Shown here: positions 25,998 to 35,844 of the stretch, in pieces | How the letters are laid out: every line of letters starts with the position of its first letter | Position numbering within the stretch: the first letter of the stretch is position 1 | Origin: Sphaerochaeta sp. | Lineage (GTDB): Bacteria > Spirochaetota > Spirochaetia > Sphaerochaetales > Sphaerochaetaceae | DNA length: 64,000 bases | Reading direction: 5' to 3' | NCBI GenBank assembly: GCA_022482495.1 | Contig: JAKVPA010000001.1 | Coordinates: 372,001-436,000, forward strand | Notes under the pieces: model-generated | What the model was told of the DNA's origin: nothing | Seen by the model: only the letters and a program-made list of their open reading frames with translations | The model's database searches: none | Position numbers and translations under genes: made by a program

Positions 25998-28880
25998 TCA
26001 GAGTTTCCCCAATTCCTTAAGAATCTTCTCCGCCGTGAACGGCCAGGAACGAATCCACACGCCACAGGCGTCGTGAATCGCCGTGGCGATGGCCGGCGCT
26101 GCTCCGTTGGCGGCGATCTCGCTGATCGACTTGCCTCCATACGGGCCGTCCTTGTCATCCACGTCGATGAACACCGCCTGGAAGTCGTCCGGCGCCTCGT
26201 AGATCATCGGAACCCCGTAGTCGGTGAAGTCAGCGTTCAGGCAACGCCCGTCCTTGTCCAGCACCAGCCCTTCGTACAACGAGTGTCCGATGGACTTCAT
26301 CACCGCGCCGTACATCTGGCACAGGGCCAGCTCCGGGTTGATGGGAGTGCCACAGTCCTGGATGGCGTAGAACTTCATCACCTTCACCTCCCCGGTCTTC
26401 ACGTTGACCGCAACCTGGGCGAAGTGGGCGCCATACGGAACGGCGCTCGCCTTGGTGGCGAATCCTGCGTGCCCGATAAGCTGCCCGTGACCGGTTCCAG
26501 AGAGGGTGTCATGGCTGAGCTTGGCGTAGGAAAGCGTCTTGCCCGTCTTGGTGCTGTACACCTCTCCGGGAGCGCGGGTGATCAAATCATCCGCATCCTC
26601 GCCCATCTGGTAGGCGGCTTCCTTCAGCATCGCCTCCTTCAGGCTCTGGGCGGCCAGCATGGACGCGTTGCCGCTGAAGAACGTTCCGCTGGAAGCGTAG
26701 GCGCCGGTGTCAAACACACAGCTGTCCGTATCCCCGCTCGTCACGGTGACCCGATCCAGCGACACGCAGAACGCCTCGCTCATCACCTTGGCGCTGATGG
26801 TATCCAACCCGGTACCCAGGTCGGCGCCACCGCTGAAAATCTCGAACGTCCCGTCGGTCAGGAGCTTTGCCCAGGCGTTTGCCTGGTCCAGTCCGGGCAG
26901 ACCGGAACCCTGCTGGATCATGGCGAAGCCTTTGCCGATCTTCCAGTCGGGATCCGTTGAGGTTTCCTTCTTCCCCCAGTTGATCATCCGGTGGCCTGTC
27001 TCCAGCGCCTTTCCCAACCCGCAGGAACCGACCGGCACGACGTTTCCGGCACGCCCTTCCCCCAGCCCTTTGAGGATCTCCAGCATGTAGCCGGTCTCCA
27101 CCTTGTTCTTGAAGGCCATCTGGTAGTAGTCGATACCCAGTTTGTCGGCAAGCTCCGCCATGCAGGTCATCAGGCCATAGGTTCCCTTGGGGGAACCATA
27201 TCCCTGATACGCCCCGGTGGGCGGGATGTTGGTGTAGTACGTGATGACGTCGAACTTCATGTTGTCCACCTTCAACAGGGGCAGCGTCTTGGAGCAGGCG
27301 TTCATCGGAACGGTGAGACAGTGGTTGCCGTACGGGCCGGTGTTGGCCCGGACATCCATCGACACCGCCGTGATCGTCCCGTCGCGTTTGGCTCCCATCT
27401 TCACCGTCACGCGCATCGGATGCCGGGTGCTGGTATTGGTGAACTCATCCTTGCGGGTGTGCCGGTAGAAGATCGGCTTGCCGGTGATGTAGGTACAGTA
27501 CCCGACGAGGTCTTCGATCAGAATATCCTGTTTGGAACCGTACCCGCCTCCGACATGTTCCTTGATCACCCGGATCTTGTTCTCCGGAAGCCCGGTCACC
27601 CAGGCGACGATCCGCCGCACGTGCCAAGGCACCTGGGTGGAGTCATGGATCTCCAACCGTCCGTTGTTGATCAACGCGTAGCAGGTATGCGGTTCCAGCG
27701 GGGTGCACTGCACCTGGCTGGTCTGATAGGTGCGCTCGATCACCATGTCCGCTTCGGAAAATCCTTTTTCCACATCCCCGATGGCCCCATGGGCCTGGCT
27801 GGCGATGTTGTGCCGGATATCCCCGTGGAGCGGGAACTGGTAGATCACCTTGCCGTCACGTTTCTCGTAGGTCTTGTTGTACGCGGCGAGATCGGCGGGA
27901 GCGCCGCTCCGATACTCCACCAGTCCGTTGTGGACCAGCGGAGCGCCCGGCGCCATCGCCTCTTCCACGGTGAAGATCGGCTTGCACACTTCGTACTGTA
28001 CCTTGATCATCGCTGCGGCGCGCTGGGCGTGGTCCATCGTGTCCGCAACGATGGCGGCCACCCGGTCTCCGACAAAACGCAGGTGCCAGTTGAACAACCT
28101 CCGGTCATGAGGACTTGGCTCGGGGTTCCCCTGTCCTGCCTGCATGTAGAACACGTCCGGACAATTGGCTGCCGTGACAATCTTCACCACCCCGGGGGCT
28201 TTCTCCGCTTCGGTGGTGTCGATGGAGGTGATGAACGCCGAAGCGTACGGGCTTCCCAGTACGTACAGGCTGTACGGTGTATCCGCTCCGATGCGGTCCT
28301 CCACGTAGCTGCGCTCCCCGGCGACCAGCTGGGGGCCATCGATCTTTCCCATCGGCTTTCCCACATAGGAGAGATTCTTGCGGAACGAGGGAGCGGTCGG
28401 TTCCCGATAGGCGCCATAGTCCCGTTTCTCCACGGCAAGCCGCACGGCAAGGTAGTACCGCTCATACCCGGCGTCGCGGATGAAGATGCCGCTGAGCACC
28501 TGCTTGACGTCCTCTGTGGTGGGATGGCTGTTGTGTTCCAGAAGCCAGGTGAGCAGCAACGCCGCTTCCGGGGCGTTGTAGGCGCTCTGCACCACGCCTG
28601 CGTCGATCATCGCCTGCTGGACGATGGAGAGGTTCCGGGAGGAACCCAGACCGTCCGCAGTACGGATATCCTTGCCATTCGCCTGGACGGCGAGCATCAG
28701 ATTGGCGTAGGCGGGGACATCGTCGACGAGCACCGTATCGCTTCCGACAAAGCCTTCCCCGTTGTCACTGTCACGAACGGCGAAGTGGCCCAGACGGACC
28801 AGCATCTCCCTCAGACTCTCACCCGGTTTGGTCGTTACCGTCTGCCGGGTTCCGTTGATGGTGCAACTGATGCGGCTCAT
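25998..28880 (-). CDS. xdhD: XdhD-type molybdenum hydroxylase (purine hydroxylase)
   Basis: Large molybdopterin protein of the xanthine dehydrogenase family (960 aa). The N-terminal 150 residues align with the 2Fe-2S subunit but all eight cluster cysteines are gone (for example SDNGEGFVGSDTVL, VVQSAYNAPE, GIFIRDAGY), as in E. coli XdhD. The molybdenum part is complete: GGGYGSKQD, PTGAYQGYGSPKG, GGADLGTGLDTI and the C-terminal KSISEIAANGAAPA with the catalytic Glu. It probably hydroxylates a purine such as hypoxanthine or xanthine. The start at 28880 has AAGGAGG and overlaps ygfM (ATGA). Confidence 0.93.
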   Translation of the reverse strand: MSRISCTINGTRQTVTTKPGESLREMLVRLGHFAVRDSDNGEGFVGSDTVLVDDVPAYANLMLAVQANGKDIRTADGLGSSRNLSIVQQAMIDAGVVQSAYNAPEAALLLTWLLEHNSHPTTEDVKQVLSGIFIRDAGYERYYLAVRLAVEKRDYGAYREPTAPSFRKNLSYVGKPMGKIDGPQLVAGERSYVEDRIGADTPYSLYVLGSPYASAFITSIDTTEAEKAPGVVKIVTAANCPDVFYMQAGQGNPEPSPHDRRLFNWHLRFVGDRVAAIVADTMDHAQRAAAMIKVQYEVCKPIFTVEEAMAPGAPLVHNGLVEYRSGAPADLAAYNKTYEKRDGKVIYQFPLHGDIRHNIASQAHGAIGDVEKGFSEADMVIERTYQTSQVQCTPLEPHTCYALINNGRLEIHDSTQVPWHVRRIVAWVTGLPENKIRVIKEHVGGGYGSKQDILIEDLVGYCTYITGKPIFYRHTRKDEFTNTSTRHPMRVTVKMGAKRDGTITAVSMDVRANTGPYGNHCLTVPMNACSKTLPLLKVDNMKFDVITYYTNIPPTGAYQGYGSPKGTYGLMTCMAELADKLGIDYYQMAFKNKVETGYMLEILKGLGEGRAGNVVPVGSCGLGKALETGHRMINWGKKETSTDPDWKIGKGFAMIQQGSGLPGLDQANAWAKLLTDGTFEIFSGGADLGTGLDTISAKVMSEAFCVSLDRVTVTSGDTDSCVFDTGAYASSGTFFSGNASMLAAQSLKEAMLKEAAYQMGEDADDLITRAPGEVYSTKTGKTLSYAKLSHDTLSGTGHGQLIGHAGFATKASAVPYGAHFAQVAVNVKTGEVKVMKFYAIQDCGTPINPELALCQMYGAVMKSIGHSLYEGLVLDKDGRCLNADFTDYGVPMIYEAPDDFQAVFIDVDDKDGPYGGKSISEIAANGAAPAIATAIHDACGVWIRSWPFTAEKILKELGKL

Positions 28881-29707
28881 GCTCCCTCCTTGAAGAACTT
28901 CTGGTACATCTCCCACAGCGCTTCCTCAGTGATGTACCGTTTGTAGGCGGCGCTTCCCGTCAGGTCATCCGTCGCGGTGATCTCCCCTTGCAGCACACGA
29001 TGGAACTCCTCCCGTTCCACCTGGGATTGTTGTTCGATGAGATTCTCCGTCTCCTTGAAGCGGACCAGGCCGGTTCCTTTGATGGCGGCGTACATCCGGG
29101 CATGGGAAACCACCCCGTTCTCGGTGCATTCGCTGCCGAATGCGCAGGTGACGGCAGCTCTGCCTTCCACCGTCCGGGCGAACCTCCGGGAGGCGACGAA
29201 CCGGGAGTGATCCGGAATGATCACCTCCAGAATCAGGCTGTCCCGATACGGCTCGTGGTGTGCGTGATATTCGCGAAGCGGAAGATTCTCCTCGCTGGTG
29301 GAGCCGTCAGCGACAAGCTGGGCGGTCTGCAGGCGGGCCCGCATGGCGAGGAGCGTACAGACGATGTAGGCGTCATCCGAACAGAGGGCGATATTGCCCC
29401 CGATGGTTGCCATGTTCCGTTTGGTGAACGAACCCATGAACCGGAGTGCCGTCTTCAGGGCAGGAGGAACCAACGTATGGTCCAGCGCCTGCTGGAACGT
29501 CACCATCGCGCCGATGTGCAGGCCGTATTGGTCATGGGAAATGTCGGCAAGACCCAGTTTTTCCAAACTGATCGCCGACGATGCCGTGATGGATGATCCC
29601 AGCCGGTTGATTTCCGTGCCGCCTGCATAGTAGACGCTGCCCGCCTTGGCACGATGTAGTTCCAGCGCTTCCGTGATGGTCTTTGGTACGGAGAATTGAC
29701 GCACCAT
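28877..29707 (-). CDS. ygfM: YgfM, FAD-binding subunit of the molybdenum hydroxylase
   Basis: FAD subunit of the CO dehydrogenase / xanthine dehydrogenase medium chain family (276 aa). YYAGGTEINR and TKRNMATIGGNIALCSDD are the FAD-binding motifs. It partners XdhD and should pass electrons from the molybdenum site. No separate 2Fe-2S subunit is encoded nearby, so the electron path is unclear. The start at 29707 has AAGGAGG. Confidence 0.9.
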   Translation of the reverse strand: MVRQFSVPKTITEALELHRAKAGSVYYAGGTEINRLGSSITASSAISLEKLGLADISHDQYGLHIGAMVTFQQALDHTLVPPALKTALRFMGSFTKRNMATIGGNIALCSDDAYIVCTLLAMRARLQTAQLVADGSTSEENLPLREYHAHHEPYRDSLILEVIIPDHSRFVASRRFARTVEGRAAVTCAFGSECTENGVVSHARMYAAIKGTGLVRFKETENLIEQQSQVEREEFHRVLQGEITATDDLTGSAAYKRYITEEALWEMYQKFFKEGA

Positions 29708-29772
29708 GTTCGCCTCCTTGTCTGAAGCCAGTATACCATACAATTCCACGGTGTGGCCCCAATATGAGGAAA

Positions 29773-29794
29773 GCCACGGTGTCGCCACCGTGGC
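29773..29794. terminator. Hairpin between ygeY and ygfM
   Basis: Perfect 9-bp stem GCCACGGTG / CACCGTGGC with a 4-nt loop in the 118-nt gap between the genes. The T-run on the minus strand is short (TTT), so this is a weak terminator or an mRNA-stabilising hairpin. Confidence 0.5.
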
Positions 29795-29825
29795 CTGCCT
29801 TGCCGGGCACACCGGCCCGTTTCCC

Positions 29826-31049
29826 TTACTTCGCCGCCGCCTCCAGCTGGTACGGCAACATGGCGTAGAACGCGCTGCAGATCTCCAGGTCCTTCACCCG
29901 GGTGATCTCGTTGGGCGCGTGGGCCTGCGCCTCATCGCCAGGGCCGAAGCCGATGGCAGGAATATGGTGCCTGCCGGTGGTCGCCACCAGGTTGGTGGAG
30001 AACGTCCACTTGTCGACGACCGGCTCGGAAGAGAACAACGTCTCGTAATCCTTCACCGCCGCTTCGACGAGCGGGTGGTTGCGGTCGATCTTCCAGGTGG
30101 GGAAGTACAACTCCTGGGAGTACGGGGTCTTCGTCCAGCCCACCTTCTCGTAGTTGGGCATCTCGACGATGATCTGGTCCTCCGGATCCCCGGTGGCCTT
30201 GCTCACATACTCCTTGACCTGCTTGATCGCCATGTCGGCGTTCTCACCCCAGGTCAGACGGCGGTCGCAGTAGATCATGGCGTAATCGGCCACGGCGCAC
30301 TGGCTGGGTCCTTTGACGTCCATCTGGCTGACGCAGATTGTTCCCTTGCCCAGGAAGTTCTCCGCATCCGGCTTCAGATCCTTGTTCAGCTGCTCGATGG
30401 CCAACGCGGCCTTGGCGGCCTTGTAGGCGGCGTTGACACCCCGCTCCGGCGCGCTGCCGTGGCAGGAGATGCCGCGCAGGATGATCCGGATCTCCATCCG
30501 GCCGCGGTGACCGCGGTAGATCCTGCAGGAAGTCGGCTCGGTGGAGCAGATCAGATCGGGCTTGAACCCTTCCTCTTCGATCATGTACTTCCAGCACATG
30601 CCATCGCAATCCTCTTCCATGACGGTGAAGGTGAAGTATACGGTGTATTCGCCACCATAGCCCAGCTCCTTCAGGATGCGGCCTGCGGTGATCATTGCCG
30701 CGGCTCCGCCCTTCTGGTCACTGGTTCCCCGGCCCCAGACCTTGCCGTCCTTCACTTCCCCGCTGAAAGGATCGAACGTCCAGTTCTTGATGTTGCCCAC
30801 CTCGACGGTGTCGATGTGCGCGTCAAAGGCAAGCTTCTTCGGACCGTTGCCCACCCGGCCGATGACGCTGCCAAGCCCGTCGATCTTCACTTCGTCGAAC
30901 CCTGCCTCCTGGCAGAGTTTTACGATCAGGCGGCATACATTCTCCTCCTGGGAGCTGTAGCTCTTGGTCTGCACCAGTTTGCCAAGGTTCTGCGCCGTAT
31001 AGTCGCGGTACTTGGCCGCCAGCGCCAGAATCTGCTCTTTCTTGTCCAT
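29826..31049 (-). CDS. ygeY: YgeY, M20-family metallohydrolase of the purine cluster
   Basis: Zinc-dependent M20 peptidase/deacetylase-like enzyme (407 aa). Metal ligands are recognised in AFDAHIDTV, WGRGTSDQKGG, EEDCDG and near the C-terminus in QAHAPNE. YgeY is required for anaerobic urate breakdown in gut bacteria and probably opens or deacylates an intermediate. The start at 31049 follows GGAGGAG. It lies 18 nt after ssnA. Confidence 0.92.
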   Translation of the reverse strand: MDKKEQILALAAKYRDYTAQNLGKLVQTKSYSSQEENVCRLIVKLCQEAGFDEVKIDGLGSVIGRVGNGPKKLAFDAHIDTVEVGNIKNWTFDPFSGEVKDGKVWGRGTSDQKGGAAAMITAGRILKELGYGGEYTVYFTFTVMEEDCDGMCWKYMIEEEGFKPDLICSTEPTSCRIYRGHRGRMEIRIILRGISCHGSAPERGVNAAYKAAKAALAIEQLNKDLKPDAENFLGKGTICVSQMDVKGPSQCAVADYAMIYCDRRLTWGENADMAIKQVKEYVSKATGDPEDQIIVEMPNYEKVGWTKTPYSQELYFPTWKIDRNHPLVEAAVKDYETLFSSEPVVDKWTFSTNLVATTGRHHIPAIGFGPGDEAQAHAPNEITRVKDLEICSAFYAMLPYQLEAAAK

Positions 31050-31067
31050 ATGTTCTCCTCCTGCCCG

Positions 31068-32390
31068 TCACGGGGCGATCTTGTCCACGGTTTTCCAAAC
31101 CCGCTTGGCGACTTCCCTGGCACCGGCGTAGATTTCCGCAACGTCCAGTCCGGGGAACTGATGGTCCTCCATCACGACCTTTCCATCCACGATGACGCTC
31201 TTCACACAGTTGGAGCTCATGCCCCACACGAAGTGCGAGGCGGCGTTTTCCGCAACCAGCGGCGTCGGGCTGTGGTAATCCAGAATATCCAGATCGGCCG
31301 TGTATCCCGGCTCGATCCTCCCCAGCTTGACGGGGAAGTACTTCTCCAGCAGCTTGTTGCCCCGGGTCAGGGCGGCAAGGAAGTCGGACGGCCACCACGG
31401 GCCACCCTCGTCCTTGTGGTTGAAAAACGCGATCTTCAGCTCCTCGAACATGTTGCCGCCGCATCCGTCCGTGCCGATGATCAGATTCTTCACGTCGCGG
31501 AGGTGTTTGCAGTACCCGACATGATTGTTCATGTTGGACCGGGCGTTGTGAGCGAAGAAGCAACCCCGTTGGTTGATCAGATCCACCTCATGGTCGTTCA
31601 GCCACAGGCCGTGGACCAACAACGAGTTGTCCGTCAGCATGCCGAACTTGTCCATCCGGTCGATGATGTCCATGTTGTAGTGATGGTGGCTGAAGATGGC
31701 GTCATAGTCCCCTTCGGCCACGTGGGTGTGGGTGCCGCATCCGGTTTCCTTCATCGCTTCGCTCATCAGCCTCAGGCCCTCGTCCGGGATGGTGAACAGG
31801 GCGTGCCCGCCGATCATGCCACGGACCAGCTTCCGTTTCTTGCTTGAAAGAGCGAAATCGTGGTTCTCCTGGACGCCCTCCTCCACTTCCCGCATCCCGC
31901 GGTTACGGTCGGTAACCTCGTAGCAGGTCATGCCACGGACTCCCACCTTCTCCATGCCGTCAGCGATCACATCCAGGCTTCCCTTGATGAAGTTCGGGCT
32001 GGCGTGATGGTCGATGCAGCTGGTCGTACCGGCGGCGATGGCGTCCAAGGAGCAGATCAACGAGCTGTAGTAGCAGGCTTCCTTGTCCAAGCCGCGGTCA
32101 AGCCGCCACCACCACTCCTTCAGCACCTGGATGAAATCCGTCTGGGGACCGGAAGAGACCAACATGCCGCGGGACAGCCCGCTGTAGTAGTGGTGATGTC
32201 CGCAGACGTTGCCGGGAATGACCACGTTCCCCGTCGCGTCGATCACCTTGTCCGCCGTGACGCCGTGCAGCGACCGCCTTTGCCGACCTTCTCGATCACC
32301 GAGTCCTTGATGACGATGTCCACCCCTTCCGTCACGGAAACAGGGGGACATCGTCTGCATCACCGTCGCGTTCTTGATGACGATCGTCAT
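31068..32390 (-). CDS. ssnA: SsnA, aminohydrolase of the purine cluster (double indel near N-terminus)
   Basis: Amidohydrolase-superfamily enzyme of 440 aa. Metal ligands: CGHHHYYSG, HVAEGDYD, and IIGTDGCGGN; CIDHHASP is typical of SsnA. Residues about 22-42 read as an Arg/Gly-rich nonsense stretch because of one extra base near 32322-32330 and one missing base near 32271-32278; in the alternative frame the expected GVDIVIKDSVIEKVGKG is seen. The second change restores the frame, so most of the protein is normal. It lies between ygfK (10 nt) and ygeY. Confidence 0.92.
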   Translation of the reverse strand: MTIVIKNATVMQTMSPCFRDGRGGHRHQGLGDREGRQRRSLHGVTADKVIDATGNVVIPGNVCGHHHYYSGLSRGMLVSSGPQTDFIQVLKEWWWRLDRGLDKEACYYSSLICSLDAIAAGTTSCIDHHASPNFIKGSLDVIADGMEKVGVRGMTCYEVTDRNRGMREVEEGVQENHDFALSSKKRKLVRGMIGGHALFTIPDEGLRLMSEAMKETGCGTHTHVAEGDYDAIFSHHHYNMDIIDRMDKFGMLTDNSLLVHGLWLNDHEVDLINQRGCFFAHNARSNMNNHVGYCKHLRDVKNLIIGTDGCGGNMFEELKIAFFNHKDEGGPWWPSDFLAALTRGNKLLEKYFPVKLGRIEPGYTADLDILDYHSPTPLVAENAASHFVWGMSSNCVKSVIVDGKVVMEDHQFPGLDVAEIYAGAREVAKRVWKTVDKIAP

Positions 32391-32400
32391 GCCTTCCTCC

Positions 32401-35400
32401 TCAGTCGTCCACCGGCCCCAACAGGTAGCCGTACGTCTCGTAGATCGTCTCGATCAGGGCTGCGACCTCATCCGTCACGCCTTCGTCCCCGACCAACGTC
32501 CCATCCTTGTCAAACTCCGCCGTATACCGTTTTCCGCCCTGGCGGATCACCACGCCACCGTCACCGTCCTGGCAGAAGCCGTCGTTCTCGCTGTGTTCGA
32601 AGTCATCCGTCCGGGAGAACAGGGTGAACTTCTTGCGGTATGGGCCGCCGCTGTACGGGCAGAACGTCTCGCAGTTGCCGCACTCGTTGCAGTATGCGTC
32701 CAGATGGATGATCTGGAACGGATTGTCGAACATTCCGGTGTTCCGCACGTCGATGGCCACGTTGGCGCGGTTCGGGCAGACGTCCACACACTTGTTGCAG
32801 TAGTAGGAGCATTCCATGCACCGCTTGGCCTCGTTGGCGGCAAACTCCTTGGCGTCAAACTCAAGCGTCTGGCGCATTTGGGCTTTCTTCTCCTCCAGAT
32901 CGTTGAAGTAGGCGTCCTCTTCCTTGGTCAGCTGTTCCAGCTCATCCTCGGTGAGATCGTCCTCTTCGTCTTCATCTTCATCGTCATCGTGGTCCTCGTC
33001 ACAGCAGCAACCGTCCTCATCGTGATGGTGATGGTGGTGCTCTTCTTCCGTATCCGGACCAAGCTCCGTATCCAGCGCGTTCTCCACCGCCGCTTTCGCC
33101 GAAGCGATGGCACGAACGATGGAGGAAGGTCCGCTCTGGACGTCCCCGATGACGTACACGCCTTCCAGCGGCGTCTTCATCGTCTTCTTGTCCGCCTCCG
33201 GCCATCCTTTCTCCGTGACGGGGATTCCCAGCGTCTTCAGGACATCGGCATCGGCCTTCTCCCCGATGGCGGTGATCACCGCATCGCAGGGAATGGTAAA
33301 TGTCTCTCCGCTTTCCACCGGACGGGCACGGCCGGAAGCATCCCTTTCGCCAAGCTTCATCCGGGAGACGAGGAGCTTGCCCTCTTCCAGACGGATCGGG
33401 TTGGCCAGGAATTCCACCGCAATGCCCTCTGCAAGGCAGTTGTCCACTTCCTCGTAGGCGGCGGGCATCTCTTTCTTCGTCCTGCGGTAGACGATCGTCA
33501 CCTTCTCCACGCCGGGGAACCCGTTTGGCCGCCCGGGCTCCGTCCATGGCGGTATTGCCGCCACCGACGACCACCACCTGCTTGCCCAGACTGACGGAGG
33601 AAGGATCCTTCCGATACGCCTCCAGGAACTCCAGGCTGGTGTACACATGATCGCCTTCCAGACCGATGTCATTGTCCTTCTCCGCGCCGAGACCGTAGAA
33701 CAGGTAGGAGAATCCCTGCTGTTTCAGCTGGGAGACGGTAAGCTGGGTGGGGTCGACGCCATAGTGGATGTCCACGCCGTGCGCCTTGATGAACGCCACG
33801 TCCTGCTCGATCACCGCGACGGGGATGCGGAAACCTGGGATGACGTTGCGCACCACCCCACCGGCATCCTTCTGTTTCTCGAACACCGTGGTGTCGAAAC
33901 CGGAACGGGCAAGGAAGAACGCCGCGGCGAGTCCCGCGGGACCTGCCCCGACGACGGCCGCCTTGATGGAACTCTTGTCCTTCGGCGCTTCCCATTCCTT
34001 GCGGAACTCGGCAAAGCCGTTCTCCAGGGCGATCTTCTTCATCTCACGGATCTGCACCGGACCTTCATAGTCACAGCGGGTGCAGTGGCTCTGGCACTGG
34101 TGATCGCACAGCCACCCGGTCATGCCGGGAAGCGGGTTGGTGTCGTAGATCAACGTCAGGGCGTCGGCATACCGGCCTTCGCCGCAGAGCTGCACGTACT
34201 CGGGGATCGGCTGATGGATCGGACAGGCAACCTGGCAGGGGGCGATGTAGCAATCCGTCAAGGGAAGCGGCATGCCGACCTTCACCGAACTGCCTTCACG
34301 GAAATCGCGGGTGACCGGCTTGCAGGCGCCGCTTGCCGCTTCTCCCGCCAGGTGCTCCAGTTGCTGCACGTCCAGCGTGGTCCGGCCCCAGTCTTCGCTC
34401 TTCTGGAGCAGTTTGACGATCTGGGTGAGTTTCTCATACCCGCCGGGATGCAGCATGTCGGTAGCCAGCGTCAACGGCCTCAGACCAGCCTCGAAGAGCG
34501 GTTTGGCGGTGAACCAGGTGACGCCGCCACAGTACGAGATGGGGAGTTTCCCATCGAATTCCTTGGCGATCATGGCGGCGACGGAGACGGAGAGCGGATA
34601 CAACGCCCGGCCGGACATGTACATCTCTTCTCCCGGCAACCGTCCCAGCGTGTTGGCCGAACCCAACGTGTTGGTCAGCTTCACGCCAAACTCCAGGTGT
34701 TCGCCCTTTGCAAGGTCAGAAAGGCGCCGAAGCATCGCTTTGGCGTCGTTCCACTGCAGGTCCTTCTCAAAGCTTTCCCGTTTCAGGTGGACGGAGGTGA
34801 ATCCGTTGACGTCCAGAATGCCACGGGCCTTGTCGTACCCCAGGAGCGTCGGGTTGAGCTTCACGTAGGTGTGGATGTGCTTTTCCTTCAGCATGTACGA
34901 GCAGATCGCCTCGATCTCCGCCGGAGGGCAGCCGTGCATCGTGCTGATTGTCACGTTGTTGACGATGTGGCTGTCGATCTTCTTCGACAACCCGGCAAGC
35001 TTTTTCTCTTTTCCTTCCCACGGGGTGTCATGGAACAGATCTTCCTTCAAAAGCCCGTCCAGTTCCTCAAGGTGTTCGTTCCACCGGGGATCCTTCCGTC
35101 CATCCAGCATGCTGTCGATGTATTTCTGCATCTTCTCCGTCTTGATGCCGGAGAGCGTGTAGCCGACGGACATGTTGAAGACGAACGACGGCTTCTCCCA
35201 TGTTCCTTTGGAGGACAGGGCGTCCAACAGACAACAGACCAGGTACGCCTTGGCGTACTCCTCCCAAGCCTGGGGAAGCGTATACTCGGTGGACCATTCC
35301 ACGTTGTATCCTTCGTCGGTGGCGTCGATGCACGGTTTCTGCACCGCGCCGGTCGCGGCGAAGTCATCCTTCTCCTGACAGGTCTTCAATTCTACAAAAC

Positions 35401-35632
35401 GGCTTCCCACAAGGTAGCTGGTGATGATATTCTGTGCAAGCTGGGTGTGTGGTCCGGCGGCAGGCCCCACGGCGGTGGTCGCCGTCCTGCCGAAGATGGT
35501 CATCGCGTGCTTCCCGTCATCTGTGTAGAAGCGGGTCTCTGGGATTCCGAAGATGGAGTGATGGAGCCGAAGCTCTCCGACGATCCGGTTCACCAACTCG
35601 GCGAACGGGACAGGGCGCATGATGTCAGACAT
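32401..35632 (-). CDS. ygfK: YgfK, iron-sulfur flavoprotein of the purine cluster, frameshifted
   Basis: Very large oxidoreductase (about 1076 aa repaired). N-terminal dihydroorotate-dehydrogenase-like part (GPAAGPHTQLAQN, STMHGCPPAEIEAIC), then a GltD-like part with cysteine clusters (CQVACPIHQPIPEY, CDHQCQSHC) and two nucleotide-binding folds (VVGAGPAGLAAAFF, VVVGGGNTAMDG), then two 4Fe-4S motifs (CMECSYYCNKC, CNECGNCETFC). One extra C in a C-run at 33514-33517 shifts the frame; without it RVPGVEKVTIVYRR is restored. Unusual is an insert at 32950-33050 with HHHHHH, CCC and a long Asp/Glu run before the ferredoxin part. It likely transfers electrons for purine reduction. Confidence 0.92.
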
Positions 35633-35654
35633 GATTTCACCTACCTCTCTTGGT

Positions 35655-35709
35655 ATTGTAAAACAGATTCCCTACAAGTCAACGCCTATATTGCAACAAA
35701 ATGCAACAA
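35655..35709 (-). promoter_or_regulatory. ygfK promoter with tandem GCAACAA operator
   Basis: On the minus strand TTGACT (35677-35682), 16-bp spacer, TACAAT (35655-35660), followed by a ribosome-binding site. Nine bases upstream of the -35 box is TGCAACAAAATGCAACAA (plus strand 35692-35709), 17 of 18 bases the same as the site before ygeW. It also lies between ygfK and the divergent PLP enzyme gene, whose own -10 may be TATACT near 35811. Confidence 0.65.
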
Positions 35710-35844
35710 TAATCAAGAATGATCACAAAAGTACTGAATATCTCAAAATTTTGAAGAAAAAAAGAGAATTCATACAATATAACCTTTACTTGCTGATGGT
35801 TTCAGCTATACTGGTGAAGAACACTCTCGTTTTTGGAGGCTTAC

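Noticed and set aside
32950-33050. Poly-His/Asp region as a tag or cloning artefact
   Set aside because: It lies inside a conserved gene, is encoded by mixed codons and is continued by normal YgfK sequence, so it is natural.
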